Below are positions 1 through 8,594 of a DNA stretch of 64,000 nucleotides, in pieces. The stretch covers positions 62,001-126,000 of the forward strand of contig LMAJ01000022.1 of the NCBI GenBank assembly GCA_001507425.1, read 5' to 3'. Position 1 is the stretch's first letter, and every line of letters begins with the position of its first letter. The notes beneath the pieces were generated by a model. It had not been told where the DNA came from and made no database searches. It was given only the letters and a program-made list of their open reading frames with translations. The stretch comes from Flavobacteriaceae bacterium CRH. Its GTDB lineage: Bacteria > Bacteroidota > Bacteroidia > Flavobacteriales > Flavobacteriaceae. Position numbers and translations under genes: made by a program.

Positions 1-1
1 T

Positions 2-1507
2 AGAAATATTACGGTAAATCCGTTGGTAAAAGCGGCTTTAAAAGGAACTATTAATCTAGCCAACCTTTCAAAAGCATATCCAATAAAAATGGACAAACCA
101 TTGGCTGGTATTCTTAAAGCTGATGTTACTACAGAATTTGACATGGCTTCGGTAGAAAAAAGCCAATACGAAAACATCAAAAATGCAGGAACAATGAGCT
201 TGTCAGGATTTAAATATACTGACGAGAATAATAAGTCGATGAATATTAGTACGGCTTTGGTAGAATTTAATCCGAGTAGAATTAACTTAAAACAATTTGA
301 CGCTACTACAGGAAAAAGTGACATTAGCATAAACGGGGTTTTAGAGAATTTCTACGGTTTCATGTTCAAAAAACAGGAACTAAAAGGAAACTTTAATATG
401 AGCTCAAACCAATTGGCTGTTGATGATTTTATGACTTCAGGAGAACCTGCACCTGCAAAAACAGGAACAGAAACAAAACCTACAGAAACAAAATCAGGAA
501 CTGCAAAACCTGCAGAAGCAATGAAGATTCCGGCGTTTTTAAATTGTACGATAAATGCAAAAGCAAATACGGTTTTGTATGATAATTTAAAACTAAAAGA
601 TGTTTCGGGAAGATTGATCGTTAAAGATGAAAAAGCATCTTTAGAAAACTTTAAAACATCTATTTTTGGAGGAACGATTGGCTTAAACGGAGCTGTTTCG
701 ACGAAATCGAAAGTACCTACTTTTGATATGAATTTAGGTTTCAATCAAGTTGATATTGCACAGACTTTTACGCAATTAGACATGATGAAAAAAATTGCTC
801 CATTGGCAGGAATTGTAAATGGGAAAATTAATTCGACTATAAAATTGAATGGAAACCTGGATGCAAATGAATTGACTCCGGACTTAAAATCAATTTCTGG
901 AGATTTAGTTGGTCAATTGCTTTCTACAAGTGTAAATGCCAAAAACTCAACTTTGTTAAATTCTTTAACTTCAAACATTAAATTCCTTGACGCTAGCAAA
1001 TTGAATTTGAATGATTTGAAAATGGCTTTGACTTTTGATGACGGAAAAGTAAATGTAAAACCATTTGACATTAAATACCAAGACATTAAAGTAACTGTTG
1101 GAGGTTCGCACGGTTTTGACCAAACGATGAATTACAACTTAAAATTAGATGTTCCTGCTAAATATTTAGGGTCTGAGGCAAATGCTTTGATTGCAAAAAT
1201 GTCTCCTGCAGATGCTGCTAAACTGGAAAATATCCCGGTTAATGCATTAATTACAGGTAATTTTTCGAATCCGAAAGTATCAACAGATATGAAAAGTGCT
1301 GTTAACAGTTTAGCTTCTCAGGTTGTGACCCAACAAAAAGAGAAACTAACACAAAAAGGTGCTTCGGCTCTTAGTGATTTGATCAATAAAAACACAAAAG
1401 CGAAAGACACTACAAAAGCGGCTGCAACGGAGAAAGAAAAGAATACTCAGGAAGCGACCAAAAAAGCAAGTGACTTATTAAATGGTTTATTTAAAAAGAA
1501 AAAATAA
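2..1507 (+). CDS. AsmA-like envelope protein, C-terminal part
   Basis: The frame is open to the left edge, so the start lies outside the window; the 501 visible residues are the C-terminal part of a larger protein. They resemble the AsmA/YhdP class, inner-membrane-anchored periplasmic proteins linked to outer-membrane lipid homeostasis. Visible support is long beta-rich segments of the type GxxxxNG, a Pro/Ala/Thr/Lys-rich linker at about residues 148-176 of the visible part, and a Lys/Ala-rich helical tail ending in a lysine run. A terminator hairpin follows 17 bases after the stop. The family call comes from general composition and repeat style, so the exact subfamily is uncertain. Confidence 0.75.
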   Translation, partial: RNITVNPLVKAALKGTINLANLSKAYPIKMDKPLAGILKADVTTEFDMASVEKSQYENIKNAGTMSLSGFKYTDENNKSMNISTALVEFNPSRINLKQFDATTGKSDISINGVLENFYGFMFKKQELKGNFNMSSNQLAVDDFMTSGEPAPAKTGTETKPTETKSGTAKPAEAMKIPAFLNCTINAKANTVLYDNLKLKDVSGRLIVKDEKASLENFKTSIFGGTIGLNGAVSTKSKVPTFDMNLGFNQVDIAQTFTQLDMMKKIAPLAGIVNGKINSTIKLNGNLDANELTPDLKSISGDLVGQLLSTSVNAKNSTLLNSLTSNIKFLDASKLNLNDLKMALTFDDGKVNVKPFDIKYQDIKVTVGGSHGFDQTMNYNLKLDVPAKYLGSEANALIAKMSPADAAKLENIPVNALITGNFSNPKVSTDMKSAVNSLASQVVTQQKEKLTQKGASALSDLINKNTKAKDTTKAAATEKEKNTQEATKKASDLLNGLFKKKK

Positions 1508-1523
1508 GGAATCAAATTATATT

Positions 1524-1553
1524 AAAAAGGCCATTCACATGAATGGCCTTTTT
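1524..1553. terminator. Bidirectional terminator between convergent genes
   Basis: A perfect inverted repeat, AAAAAGGCCATTC with its complement around a short loop, has A/T runs on both sides. It sits between the AsmA-like gene (plus) and the glycosyltransferase (minus) and can serve both. Confidence 0.85.
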
Positions 1554-1557
1554 AATT

Positions 1558-2637
1558 TTAAACTGCTTTTGAATATGTTTTTAATTTTCCGTTTGCTAGA
1601 ATTGAATTCAGAATTTTGAAATATTCTCCCGGAGAACAATTTTCAGTATCGATTCCGACACTACTGCCATCATAAGGTTCGTATTTTTTGATGTTTGAAA
1701 CCGAAAACAAACCAATTGTTGGAGTTTGTACAGAACTTGCCAAATGCATAATTCCGCTGTCAGCACCAATAAATACATCTATGTTTGCAATTACTGAGCC
1801 TATTTCGCGGATATCTTTACTGTAATATGTTGGAGCATCAAATCCGATTTGAGAGACGTTTTCCACGGGTAAAATTTCTACGATATTATAATCTTTATAT
1901 TCAGACTTTAGTCTTGAATAAAAGCTTAACCACCATTCTTCTGAAAAACATTTATTTCCTGTAGCAAATGTAAATATGCCAATAGTTCGTTTGGATGGAT
2001 CGACTATAAGATCGATGATTTTCTTTCCATTATCAAGCTCAAAAGGGTTAAGCTTAAGATTTAACGGTGGAATTATTTTATTACTTTTTGCTAATCCTAA
2101 TTTCGTTAAATAGTTTCGAAAATTGTATACGGGATATTTAGCAATATGTTCATAATCATTTTTTGTTTCTGAATATTGCTCATCAAGATCTCCGTAAAAC
2201 TTATACTTTGCATTTGAAAATTTTACTGCCAATCGGCCTGAAGAAGAATTTTGATCGACATTTATAGCCATGTCGTAAGGTTGTTGTTTTATAGAAATCC
2301 AAACCTTCATATATTCTAATAAACTTTTAAAAGGTTTTTTAGGGAGATGAATTGTTTTATTAACAGCCTCGTAGTTTTCAAAAATGATTGGCGCCAACGT
2401 TCCTTTTACAAACAAATCGATTTTACAATTTGGAAACATCTCTTCAACTTCCTGAACAAGAGGAGAAATCAGCAAAAGATTACCTAGTCGTCCGTTGGGT
2501 CTGCAAATCAAAACTCTTTTTATTTCGGCTTTATCCACCAAAATAATATTTCTTTCCGTTTTGGGTTTCCCAATATTCTTAGTCAGATTGCGCATTGCGC
2601 CTCGTCTAAACTGGTTTATTTTGCCTAAAACACTCAT
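1558..2637 (-). CDS. Glycosyltransferase family 9 (heptosyltransferase-like)
   Basis: A 359-residue protein with the two-domain GT-B layout of ADP-heptose:LPS heptosyltransferases (GT9). The N-terminal part has a PNGRLGNLLLISPLVQEV segment at about residues 48-65, matching the GT9 opening motif where Arg-x-Gly-Asp is common. The C-terminal part has the GADSGIMHLAS motif followed by PTIGLFS, typical of the nucleotide-sugar binding face. It probably adds a sugar to lipopolysaccharide or another surface glycan at the cytoplasmic face of the inner membrane. The true donor sugar cannot be read from sequence. It stands alone on the minus strand and ends against the shared terminator. Confidence 0.85.
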   Translation of the reverse strand: MSVLGKINQFRRGAMRNLTKNIGKPKTERNIILVDKAEIKRVLICRPNGRLGNLLLISPLVQEVEEMFPNCKIDLFVKGTLAPIIFENYEAVNKTIHLPKKPFKSLLEYMKVWISIKQQPYDMAINVDQNSSSGRLAVKFSNAKYKFYGDLDEQYSETKNDYEHIAKYPVYNFRNYLTKLGLAKSNKIIPPLNLKLNPFELDNGKKIIDLIVDPSKRTIGIFTFATGNKCFSEEWWLSFYSRLKSEYKDYNIVEILPVENVSQIGFDAPTYYSKDIREIGSVIANIDVFIGADSGIMHLASSVQTPTIGLFSVSNIKKYEPYDGSSVGIDTENCSPGEYFKILNSILANGKLKTYSKAV

Positions 2638-2850
2638 CTTTAATAATAATTTTTAGAATTAGAAATCTCCAATTAATTTTAAAAAAACCTATGCGTTTAA
2701 TTAGTTTAAAACTAGGTAGTTTTCTTTTTTAAAATTAATTTCTTTCAATAAGCTATTATTACAAAATTGTAAGTAAATGTATCAAAATTTACACTTATTT
2801 GCGCTTGAAAGTGATTTAAAATTAAAGTAATTATTACGTAATCAATAAAT

Positions 2851-2914
2851 TATTAGACAGTTAGCCAAAAATACCAGACGGTTAGGTGATATTACTAGAC
2901 GTTTATATTTACAA
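2851..2914. repeat. Three 21-bp imperfect tandem repeats over a stop codon
   Basis: AGAC recurs at 2855, 2876 and 2897, exactly 21 bases apart, with similar flanks (TTAG or CTAG before or after). The rightmost unit covers the last codons and TAG stop of the DUF2797 gene. Read on the minus strand the units stay in frame and give V-stop, V-Trp and V-stop in turn. Confidence 0.6.
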
Positions 2915-3689
2915 CATAGCCTTCTGAACCTCTAATATTAAAAACGGTTCCGTTTTCGAAAATCAGATATTGGCCTTTGATTCCTACTAATTTTCCCTGA
3001 AATGAAGGCGTTTTATCCAGATTTAAACTTGCTACTTTAGCCGGATAAGATAAAACCGGATATTGCAATTCGTATAAATCATTTTTCTCTCTGAAAAAAT
3101 ATTCACGGGCTTCTGCAGGAATTAAAGCTTCTACTTTTACTTTTTCTGCAATCAGGTCAAATGCTTGGGTTGTTTGCTGAAGCATTTTTCTCCAGTTGGT
3201 TTTATCTGTATAGAAACTTTTCAGTGCCACTTCGGTAATTCCTGCTAAATATCTATTCGGAACCTCAACTACGGCAATGGCCTGGCTGGCGCCCTGATCG
3301 ATCCATCTTGTCGGAACTTGTGTCTTGCGTGTTACCCCTACTTTTATTTCACTTGCTACAGCCAGATAAACTACGTGGGGCTGTAACTGCACTTTTTGTT
3401 CGTAATCTAAATCACGATCAGCAATGCCTAAATGTGCCGTACTTAATTCAGGTCTCATAATCCAGTCGCCAACGGCCGGGCTGGAATAAAAACAATCGTA
3501 ACAAAAACCTTGTCTGAATATTTTTTTCTTTTTACAGCAATTCAAACATTGATAACCCACAAAATTAATTTCAATGTCTTTATTCAATAACTGATTAACG
3601 CTTAGAAAACTATCTTCAAAAACCAAATAATATTGAATTGGACTTCCGAGTTCTGTCTGCATTTTTGTAAGTACGCCTTGATATGTCAT
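2895..3689 (-). CDS. DUF2797 family protein
   Basis: A 264-residue cytoplasmic protein matching the DUF2797 family of unknown function. Near the N-terminus, at about residues 48-68, lies a four-cysteine cluster (CLNCC then CYDC) likely to bind zinc. A second conserved stretch has VYLAVASEIKVGVTRKTQVP followed by RWIDQGA, which resembles a GIY-YIG-like nuclease fold core; that comparison is an inference. No signal peptide is present. The gene ends inside a 21-bp repeat tract. It is divergent from the GH3-like gene, sharing a 253-base intergenic region. The family is common as a lone gene next to GH3-like proteins in Flavobacteriia, from general knowledge. Confidence 0.8.
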   Translation of the reverse strand: MTYQGVLTKMQTELGSPIQYYLVFEDSFLSVNQLLNKDIEINFVGYQCLNCCKKKKIFRQGFCYDCFYSSPAVGDWIMRPELSTAHLGIADRDLDYEQKVQLQPHVVYLAVASEIKVGVTRKTQVPTRWIDQGASQAIAVVEVPNRYLAGITEVALKSFYTDKTNWRKMLQQTTQAFDLIAEKVKVEALIPAEAREYFFREKNDLYELQYPVLSYPAKVASLNLDKTPSFQGKLVGIKGQYLIFENGTVFNIRGSEGYVVNINV

Positions 3690-3693
3690 TTGA

Positions 3694-3944
3694 ATTTAGA
3701 TTGGTGATTTTAGATTTTAGATTGCAGATTCGCTTCTTAGATTTTTGAATATTAAAATTTACATTTTTAAGTAGAATCTTATGGTAAATAGAATTGTTTT
3801 TTATAAAAAAACACTATTTTTGGTACAACAGCAAAGTTACCATTTGTCTGTAGATATTCAAATTTTAATTTTTTTGTTTACTTCATAGTAAAGAGAAAAA
3901 TCTAAAATAAGCCATCCAAAATCTAAAATTTAAAATTTACCAAT
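3694..3944. repeat. Long-range inverted repeat in divergent intergenic region
   Basis: The left arm at about 3700-3723 is built from repeated GATTTTAGATT words. The right arm at about 3918-3944 is its imperfect complement, including ATTGGT/ACCAAT at the outer end. The arms lie about 195 bases apart and frame the promoter of the GH3-like gene. The start codon of that gene lies at the edge of the right arm. Confidence 0.5.
3794..3822 (+). promoter_or_regulatory. Bacteroidota-type promoter for GH3-like gene
   Basis: TTG at 3794-3796, an 18-base spacer and TATTTTTG at 3815-3822 fit the Flavobacterium TTG/TAnnTTTG consensus. Transcription would start near 3828, giving a leader of about 115 bases before the ATG at 3943. 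Confidence 0.5.
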
Positions 3945-5466
3945 GCCCATATCAATAATTAACTCGTTCGCCTCTTGGGTTCTCAAACAAAGAATTCACC
4001 AAATAGAACTTTTTTTAAAATATCCAAATGAAGTTCAGGAAGAATTATTGCATAATCTAATAACGGCATCTGAGAATACGGTAATTGGAAAAAAATATGA
4101 ATTTTCATCTATAAACTCTTATCAGACTTTTGTAGAAAGAGTTCCAATTTCGACTTATGAAGAATTACAACCTTTAATAGAACGCACGCGTCAGGGCGAA
4201 CAAGGTGTTTTTTGGGAAACTCCAATTAAATGGTTTGCAAAATCCAGCGGAACTACGAATGCTAAAAGTAAATTTATTCCGGTAAGTAATGAAGCTTTAG
4301 AAGATTGCCATTATAAAGGAAGTAAAGATTTACTTTGCCTGTATTTGAATAATAATGAAGACTCTGAATTGTTTTTAGGAAAAAGTCTTCGCTTGGGCGG
4401 AAGTTCTCAAATTTACGAAAACAACAATACTTTTTTTGGCGATTTATCGGCCATTTTGATTGAAAATATGCCTATTTGGGCTGAATTTAGCAGTACGCCG
4501 AGCAACAAAATTTCATTAATGACCGAATGGGAATCTAAGATTGCGGCTATTATTAATGAAACTAAAAATGAAAATGTAACCAGTTTTGCGGGAGTTCCTT
4601 CCTGGATGCTGGTTCTAATGAATAAAGTTTTAGAAAATACCGGAAAACAAAATTTACTTGAAATCTGGCCTAATCTTGAAGTATATTTTCATGGCGGCGT
4701 GAGTTTTTCTCCATATAAAGAACAGTACAAAAATATCGTACCTAGTAAAGATTTTAAATATTACGAAATATACAATGCTTCTGAGGGCTTTTTTGCGATT
4801 CAGGATTTAAACAATTCCAACGATTTATTACTGATGCTGGATTATGGCATTTTCTACGAATTTATTCCGATGGATACTTTTGATTCTCCAAACCCAAAAG
4901 TACTTCGTTTGGCCGATGTTGAACTGAATAAAAACTACGCGATTGTTATTACAACCAATTCTGGTTTATGGCGTTATTTAATTGGAGATACGGTTCGGTT
5001 TACTTCATTAAATCCGTATCGAATTCGTGTTACAGGAAGAACCAAACATCATATTAATGTTTTTGGGGAAGAATTAATGGTCGAAAATACCGATCAGGCG
5101 ATTGCCAAAGCCTGCCAGATTACTCAAACTGAAGTTATTGATTATACGGTTGCCCCTATTTTTATGCAGGACAAAGAAAAAGGTGCCCACGAATGGATGA
5201 TTGAATTCAAGAAAAAACCTGCTGATGTTGGTCTTTTCCAAAAAGTGCTTGATGAAACTTTGCAGACTTTAAACTCTGATTATGAAGCAAAACGTTACAA
5301 CAACATGACATTGAATCCATTGGTAATTAATGTCGCGCGTGAGAATTTATTTTACGATTGGTTGAAGGAACGTGATAAATTAGGCGGGCAACATAAAATT
5401 CCGAGACTTTCGAATCAGAGGGATTATTTGGAGCAGTTGAAGGAGATGTGTGTAGTGAAGAGTTAA
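3943..5466 (+). CDS. GH3 auxin-responsive promoter family protein
   Basis: A 507-residue protein of the GH3 superfamily, acyl-adenylate-forming enzymes that in plants conjugate amino acids to hormones. Bacterial members are widespread in Bacteroidota and their substrates are unknown. Visible motifs are KSSGTTNAKSKFIPVS at about residues 103-118 (ATP-binding P-loop-like), an FHGGVSFSPY stretch, YNASEGFFAIQ, and LWRYLIGDTVRFTS plus VTGRTKHHINVFGEELM in the C-terminal lobe. These are the usual adenylation-fold signatures. No signal peptide; cytosolic. The length fits bacterial GH3 proteins. The adenylation chemistry follows from the family; the substrate is not inferable. A structured 3' element follows on the same strand. 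Confidence 0.85.
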   Translation: MPISIINSFASWVLKQRIHQIELFLKYPNEVQEELLHNLITASENTVIGKKYEFSSINSYQTFVERVPISTYEELQPLIERTRQGEQGVFWETPIKWFAKSSGTTNAKSKFIPVSNEALEDCHYKGSKDLLCLYLNNNEDSELFLGKSLRLGGSSQIYENNNTFFGDLSAILIENMPIWAEFSSTPSNKISLMTEWESKIAAIINETKNENVTSFAGVPSWMLVLMNKVLENTGKQNLLEIWPNLEVYFHGGVSFSPYKEQYKNIVPSKDFKYYEIYNASEGFFAIQDLNNSNDLLLMLDYGIFYEFIPMDTFDSPNPKVLRLADVELNKNYAIVITTNSGLWRYLIGDTVRFTSLNPYRIRVTGRTKHHINVFGEELMVENTDQAIAKACQITQTEVIDYTVAPIFMQDKEKGAHEWMIEFKKKPADVGLFQKVLDETLQTLNSDYEAKRYNNMTLNPLVINVARENLFYDWLKERDKLGGQHKIPRLSNQRDYLEQLKEMCVVKS

Positions 5467-5548
5467 AACACGGATTTCACAAATTATCACTAATTGTAGG
5501 CTTGAACAAAAAATGTCGATAAAAATAGTTAATTCCACTAAATCGCAT

Positions 5549-5632
5549 GAGGGATAGAAATGAAAATCCTTTTGTGCCGGGGTTCGGCACAAAAGATTGG
5601 AATGAATAGCCCGGCCCGGAGGGACATGCCCA
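5549..5632 (+). ncRNA. Conserved structured 3'-UTR element, copy 1
   Basis: The sequence GAGGGATAG, then AAAATCC, then a ten-pair hairpin TTTTGTGCCG-GGGTT-CGGCACAAAA (5570-5594), then GAT and AGCCCGGCCCGGAGG. A second copy on the opposite strand at 10975-11075 has the same five-base GGGTT loop, the same flanks (GATAG/GATCG, ATCC, AAAAGAT, GGAGG) but different stem pairs. Similar elements are known to me as common in Flavobacteriia intergenic DNA and may correspond to the Flavo-1 RNA motif. That identification was not checked. It lies about 80 bases after the GH3-like stop, in the same orientation. Confidence 0.6.
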
Positions 5633-5638
5633 TAAAAA

Positions 5639-5669
5639 AACCTTAGCTTTTTATTGAAAAACTAAGGTT
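5639..5669 (-). terminator. Terminator after serB
   Basis: Stem AACCTTAGNTTTTT pairs with its complement around a short loop. On the minus strand it is followed by a run of seven T. It lies 80 bases beyond the serB stop. Confidence 0.75.
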
Positions 5670-5749
5670 GTGTTTTATTTTGATTGCGGAGTTTCTTTTG
5701 TGATCCTTCCTTTCGTCAGGATGACAAAAATGCGCGAAACGTATTGGAT

Positions 5750-6979
5750 CTACATCATATCAATATACCTGTCATGATATCCCAACAGGTACAAAACACC
5801 ATCGAGACCTAAACTCGAAATTGAGGTTGAGGCACTTTCTTTTACTTTTGGTTTTGCATGAAAGGCGATTCCTAAACCAGCTAAGTTTAGCATTGGCAAA
5901 TCGTTGGCGCCGTCACCCACTGCAATAGTTTGGTTGATATGAATTCCTTCTTTCTCTGCAATAGCTCTTAAGTGTTGGGCTTTCTTTTGGCCGTCTACTA
6001 TATCGCCTAAATATTTACCGGTTAATTTACCGTCTATGATTTCCAATTCATTGGCATGAACATAATCTATACCTAATTCTTTTTGCAGATATTTTCCAAA
6101 ATAGGTGAATCCTCCTGATAAAATAGCGGTTTTATAGCCATAATATTTTAAGGCTTTCATTAAACGGTGTGCCCCTTTTGTTATGGGTAGATTTTCGGCT
6201 ACTTTTTGCAAAACATCTTCGCTTAAACCTTCTAACAATGCCATTCGCTGTTTGAAACTTTCGTTGAAATCTATTTCTCCATTCATTGCCGATTCTGTAA
6301 TGGCACGAACTTGTTCTCCTACTCCATTTAGTTCTGCCAACTCGTCGATAACTTCGGTTTGAATCAAAGTAGAATCCATATCGAAGCAAACCAAACGTCT
6401 GTTTCTTCTGTAAATATTGTCTTCCTGAAATGAAATGTCAACATTTAAAGTTCTTGAAATTTCCATAAAACTTGCTGTCATATGAATTTTATCTACAATT
6501 TCGCCTGTTACGGATAATTGTATGCAAGAACGAGGATATTCTTCTTTTTCAACGATAGAAGTCCTTCCAGTTAATCGTATTATAGAATCAATATTCAAAT
6601 TTTGATCTGACATTATTTTAGTTACCGCTGCCAATTGAGAAGCTGCCAGTTTTTCGCCTAAAATATTGATGATGTAGCGTTGTTTTGATTGTGATTTTAC
6701 CCATTTTTCGTAGTCTTCTACAGAAATTGGAATAAATTTTACTTTAATTTCTAATTCATAAGCTTTAAAGAGCAAATCTTTTAGAACGGGACCTGAAGAA
6801 GAACCGGCTTCAATCTCGAACAAAATCCCTAATGATAGTGTATCGTGAATATCAGCCTGACCAATATCTAAAATATTAGCATCATAGGCAGCCAAAACAG
6901 CTGTTAAACCCGCTGTAACTCCTATTTTATCATGTCCTGAAACTTTTAATAAAATAATCTCTTTATCTTCTATTGCCAT
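5750..6979 (-). CDS. serB: Phosphoserine phosphatase with tandem ACT domains
   Basis: A 409-residue enzyme for the last step of serine synthesis, hydrolysing O-phosphoserine to serine in the cytosol. Two ACT-type regulatory domains occupy about residues 1-180 (opening IILLKVSGHDKIGVTAGL), followed by a HAD phosphatase domain. In the latter, DMDSTLI is HAD motif I with the nucleophile Asp, ILSGGFT is motif II, and VGDGANDLPML is the metal-binding motif. The Met at 6979 is preferred over one nine codons upstream (7006) because the ACT domain begins immediately after it. A terminator follows. Identity is clear from the motifs. Confidence 0.93.
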   Translation of the reverse strand: MAIEDKEIILLKVSGHDKIGVTAGLTAVLAAYDANILDIGQADIHDTLSLGILFEIEAGSSSGPVLKDLLFKAYELEIKVKFIPISVEDYEKWVKSQSKQRYIINILGEKLAASQLAAVTKIMSDQNLNIDSIIRLTGRTSIVEKEEYPRSCIQLSVTGEIVDKIHMTASFMEISRTLNVDISFQEDNIYRRNRRLVCFDMDSTLIQTEVIDELAELNGVGEQVRAITESAMNGEIDFNESFKQRMALLEGLSEDVLQKVAENLPITKGAHRLMKALKYYGYKTAILSGGFTYFGKYLQKELGIDYVHANELEIIDGKLTGKYLGDIVDGQKKAQHLRAIAEKEGIHINQTIAVGDGANDLPMLNLAGLGIAFHAKPKVKESASTSISSLGLDGVLYLLGYHDRYIDMM

Positions 6980-7059
6980 TTTATCTTTGTTATTAAGAAG
7001 CGACAAAAATCGGTAATCTATTGTTGATAAAAAAGGATATTGTTTGTTTTTTTGAAAAG

Positions 7060-7085
7060 AAAAAGCACATAAGAATGTGCTTTTT
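7060..7085 (-). terminator. Terminator of the VOC/SRPBCC gene array
   Basis: Perfect stem AAAAAGCACAT with its complement around a four-base loop. It lies between the last gene of the array (stop at 7136) and serB, both on the minus strand. Confidence 0.8.
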
Positions 7086-7135
7086 GAATTAATTTAACAA
7101 TTATGTTCTGGTATTATAATAACGTAACTTTTTTG

Positions 7136-7582
7136 TTATTTATCAGGCTGATTTTCATCAAAATTAACCATCCAGCTTACGTTAAATTTATCTTTGAACA
7201 TTCCGAAATAAGCGCCCCAAAAGGTTTTATTCATTGGCATATAAACGGTTCCGTTTGCCGAAAGTCCATTAAAAATTCGATCTGCTTCTGCCTGGCTTTC
7301 TACATTTATTGAGATTGAAAAATTTCCTCCAAAAGCAACGTCGCCAGATTGTTCGTTGCTGTCACTTCCCATCAAAATGGTATCTCCAATTGGTAATGAA
7401 ACGTGCATTATTCTATTGGCATCTTTCTCTGATATTTCGGCACAACCTCCATCTTCATTTGCGGGCATGTCTTTAAATTTTCCGATATACGGAAATTCTC
7501 CTCCAAAAACGGATTTGTAAAACAGAAATGCTTCTTCGCAATTTCCATTAAATATTAAATAAGGGTTTACTGATGTTGCCAT
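7136..7582 (-). CDS. VOC family protein, PhnB-like
   Basis: A 148-residue protein of the vicinal-oxygen-chelate superfamily, PhnB/3-demethylubiquinone-type branch. It opens with VNPYLIFNGNCEEAFLFYKSVFGGEF, the usual signature of that branch, and later has HVSLPIGDTILMGSD and SISINVESQAEADRIFNGL, ending with WGAYFGMFKDKFNVSWMVN. Members bind small ligands or metals, and functions are mostly unassigned. It is cytosolic and is the last gene of a minus-strand array of six small VOC and SRPBCC proteins. No specific substrate can be stated. Confidence 0.85.
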   Translation of the reverse strand: MATSVNPYLIFNGNCEEAFLFYKSVFGGEFPYIGKFKDMPANEDGGCAEISEKDANRIMHVSLPIGDTILMGSDSNEQSGDVAFGGNFSISINVESQAEADRIFNGLSANGTVYMPMNKTFWGAYFGMFKDKFNVSWMVNFDENQPDK

Positions 7583-7650
7583 GATTACTTATTGTTTGTT
7601 GTTTTTTTGTTTTATTACAATCTATTCTCTTTTTTCTATCCTCTTTCTTC

Positions 7651-8088
7651 TCAATTCTCAGAAAGTTCTTTTACAATTTCTAACCCTTTAGGAAAAGTTT
7701 CTTTAAAATAATCGATATGATTTTCAACTACATCAACCTCAACTATAAGATCTGTAAATTCATCGTCAGGAGTTAATCTATAGGTTTCCATTGCACCAAT
7801 CCACTTTTGACTTTCTTCATCAATAGGTAGTTCTTTAAAATCTTTAACTTCTCCCAAATGCTTAAAAGCCATATACTCATTGGGAATTTTTTTCTCGATT
7901 ATGCTATTCATTCCTCCTCCATTAGGACCCAGAAATTGTATTTTCCCACCTTCGTTCCAATCACTTATTGCATATGATCCTTCATAAAAAACTCCTGCCC
8001 ATTTTCTATAGGTTTCATCATTCCATAAAACCGACCATACTTTTTCAGCCGAAGCTTTAATTCTAATTTTAAATTCTAGTGTTTCCAT
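7651..8088 (-). CDS. SRPBCC domain protein
   Basis: A 145-residue START-like (SRPBCC/AHSA1) protein. It begins METLEFKIRIKASAEKVWSVLW, the typical first strand and helix of the fold, and has WAGVFYEGSYAISDWNEGGKIQFLGP in the middle. The fold makes a hydrophobic cavity for small ligands, and function is otherwise unknown. It differs from the two closely related SRPBCC genes further upstream (8595 and 9032). It starts eight bases before the stop of the neighbouring VOC gene, so the two are probably translated from one message. Confidence 0.8.
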   Translation of the reverse strand: METLEFKIRIKASAEKVWSVLWNDETYRKWAGVFYEGSYAISDWNEGGKIQFLGPNGGGMNSIIEKKIPNEYMAFKHLGEVKDFKELPIDEESQKWIGAMETYRLTPDDEFTDLIVEVDVVENHIDYFKETFPKGLEIVKELSEN

Positions 8089-8096
8089 ATCTAATT

Positions 8097-8507
8097 TTAT
8101 TTAGGCATTTTACTGAAATCCATATATAAAACATTCCAACGATGACCGTCTAAATCAGCAAAACCGCAACCGTACATCCAGCCTTGGTTTTCTGCAGGAC
8201 GACTAAAAAGGTTACCGCCTGCTAATTCTATTTTTTCTGCCAATGCATCAACCTCTTCTTTGCTTTCAGCATCAATCGAAATTAAAATCTCTGAACTTGA
8301 TTGTGTATCTGTCAGTTTGTTTTGAGAAAAGCTCGTAAAAAGTGATTCTTCAAAAAGCATAACTACAAAATTTCCGTCTCCCACCAACATGCAAGTCGAA
8401 CTTGGCGTGTCGTGTTGTTCGTTAAAGGAAAAACCAATTTTTGAGAAAAAGGTTTTCGATTTTGCCACGTCTTTTACGGGCAAATTCAACCAAATTTGTT
8501 TTGTCAT
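8097..8507 (-). CDS. VOC family (glyoxalase-like) protein A
   Basis: A 136-residue VOC protein starting MTKQIWLNLPVKDVAKSKTF. The Met at 8507 is chosen over an in-frame Met at 8540 because the domain begins there and the resulting length equals that of the paralogue at 9455-9865. Shared features with that paralogue are LNLPVKD, FSKIGFSFN/FTQLGFSFN, an acidic LFEES/LSEEF stretch, ISIDAESKEEV/ISVQTESREKV and the ending GWMYxxxFxDLDGHHW or similar. A bleomycin-resistance or dioxygenase-like fold is implied, but catalytic activity is not evident. Confidence 0.82.
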   Translation of the reverse strand: MTKQIWLNLPVKDVAKSKTFFSKIGFSFNEQHDTPSSTCMLVGDGNFVVMLFEESLFTSFSQNKLTDTQSSSEILISIDAESKEEVDALAEKIELAGGNLFSRPAENQGWMYGCGFADLDGHRWNVLYMDFSKMPK

Positions 8508-8594
8508 TTTTTGATCTTTTTCGTTAATTTTTTTTGCCACAAAGTTTTTAAAACCTTTGAACCTCTGTTACTTTGCACCTTTGAGCCTAAAAAG

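Noticed and set aside
2851..2914. Short CRISPR array
   Set aside because: Units are contiguous, imperfect and overlap a coding end; there are no spacers and no cas genes.
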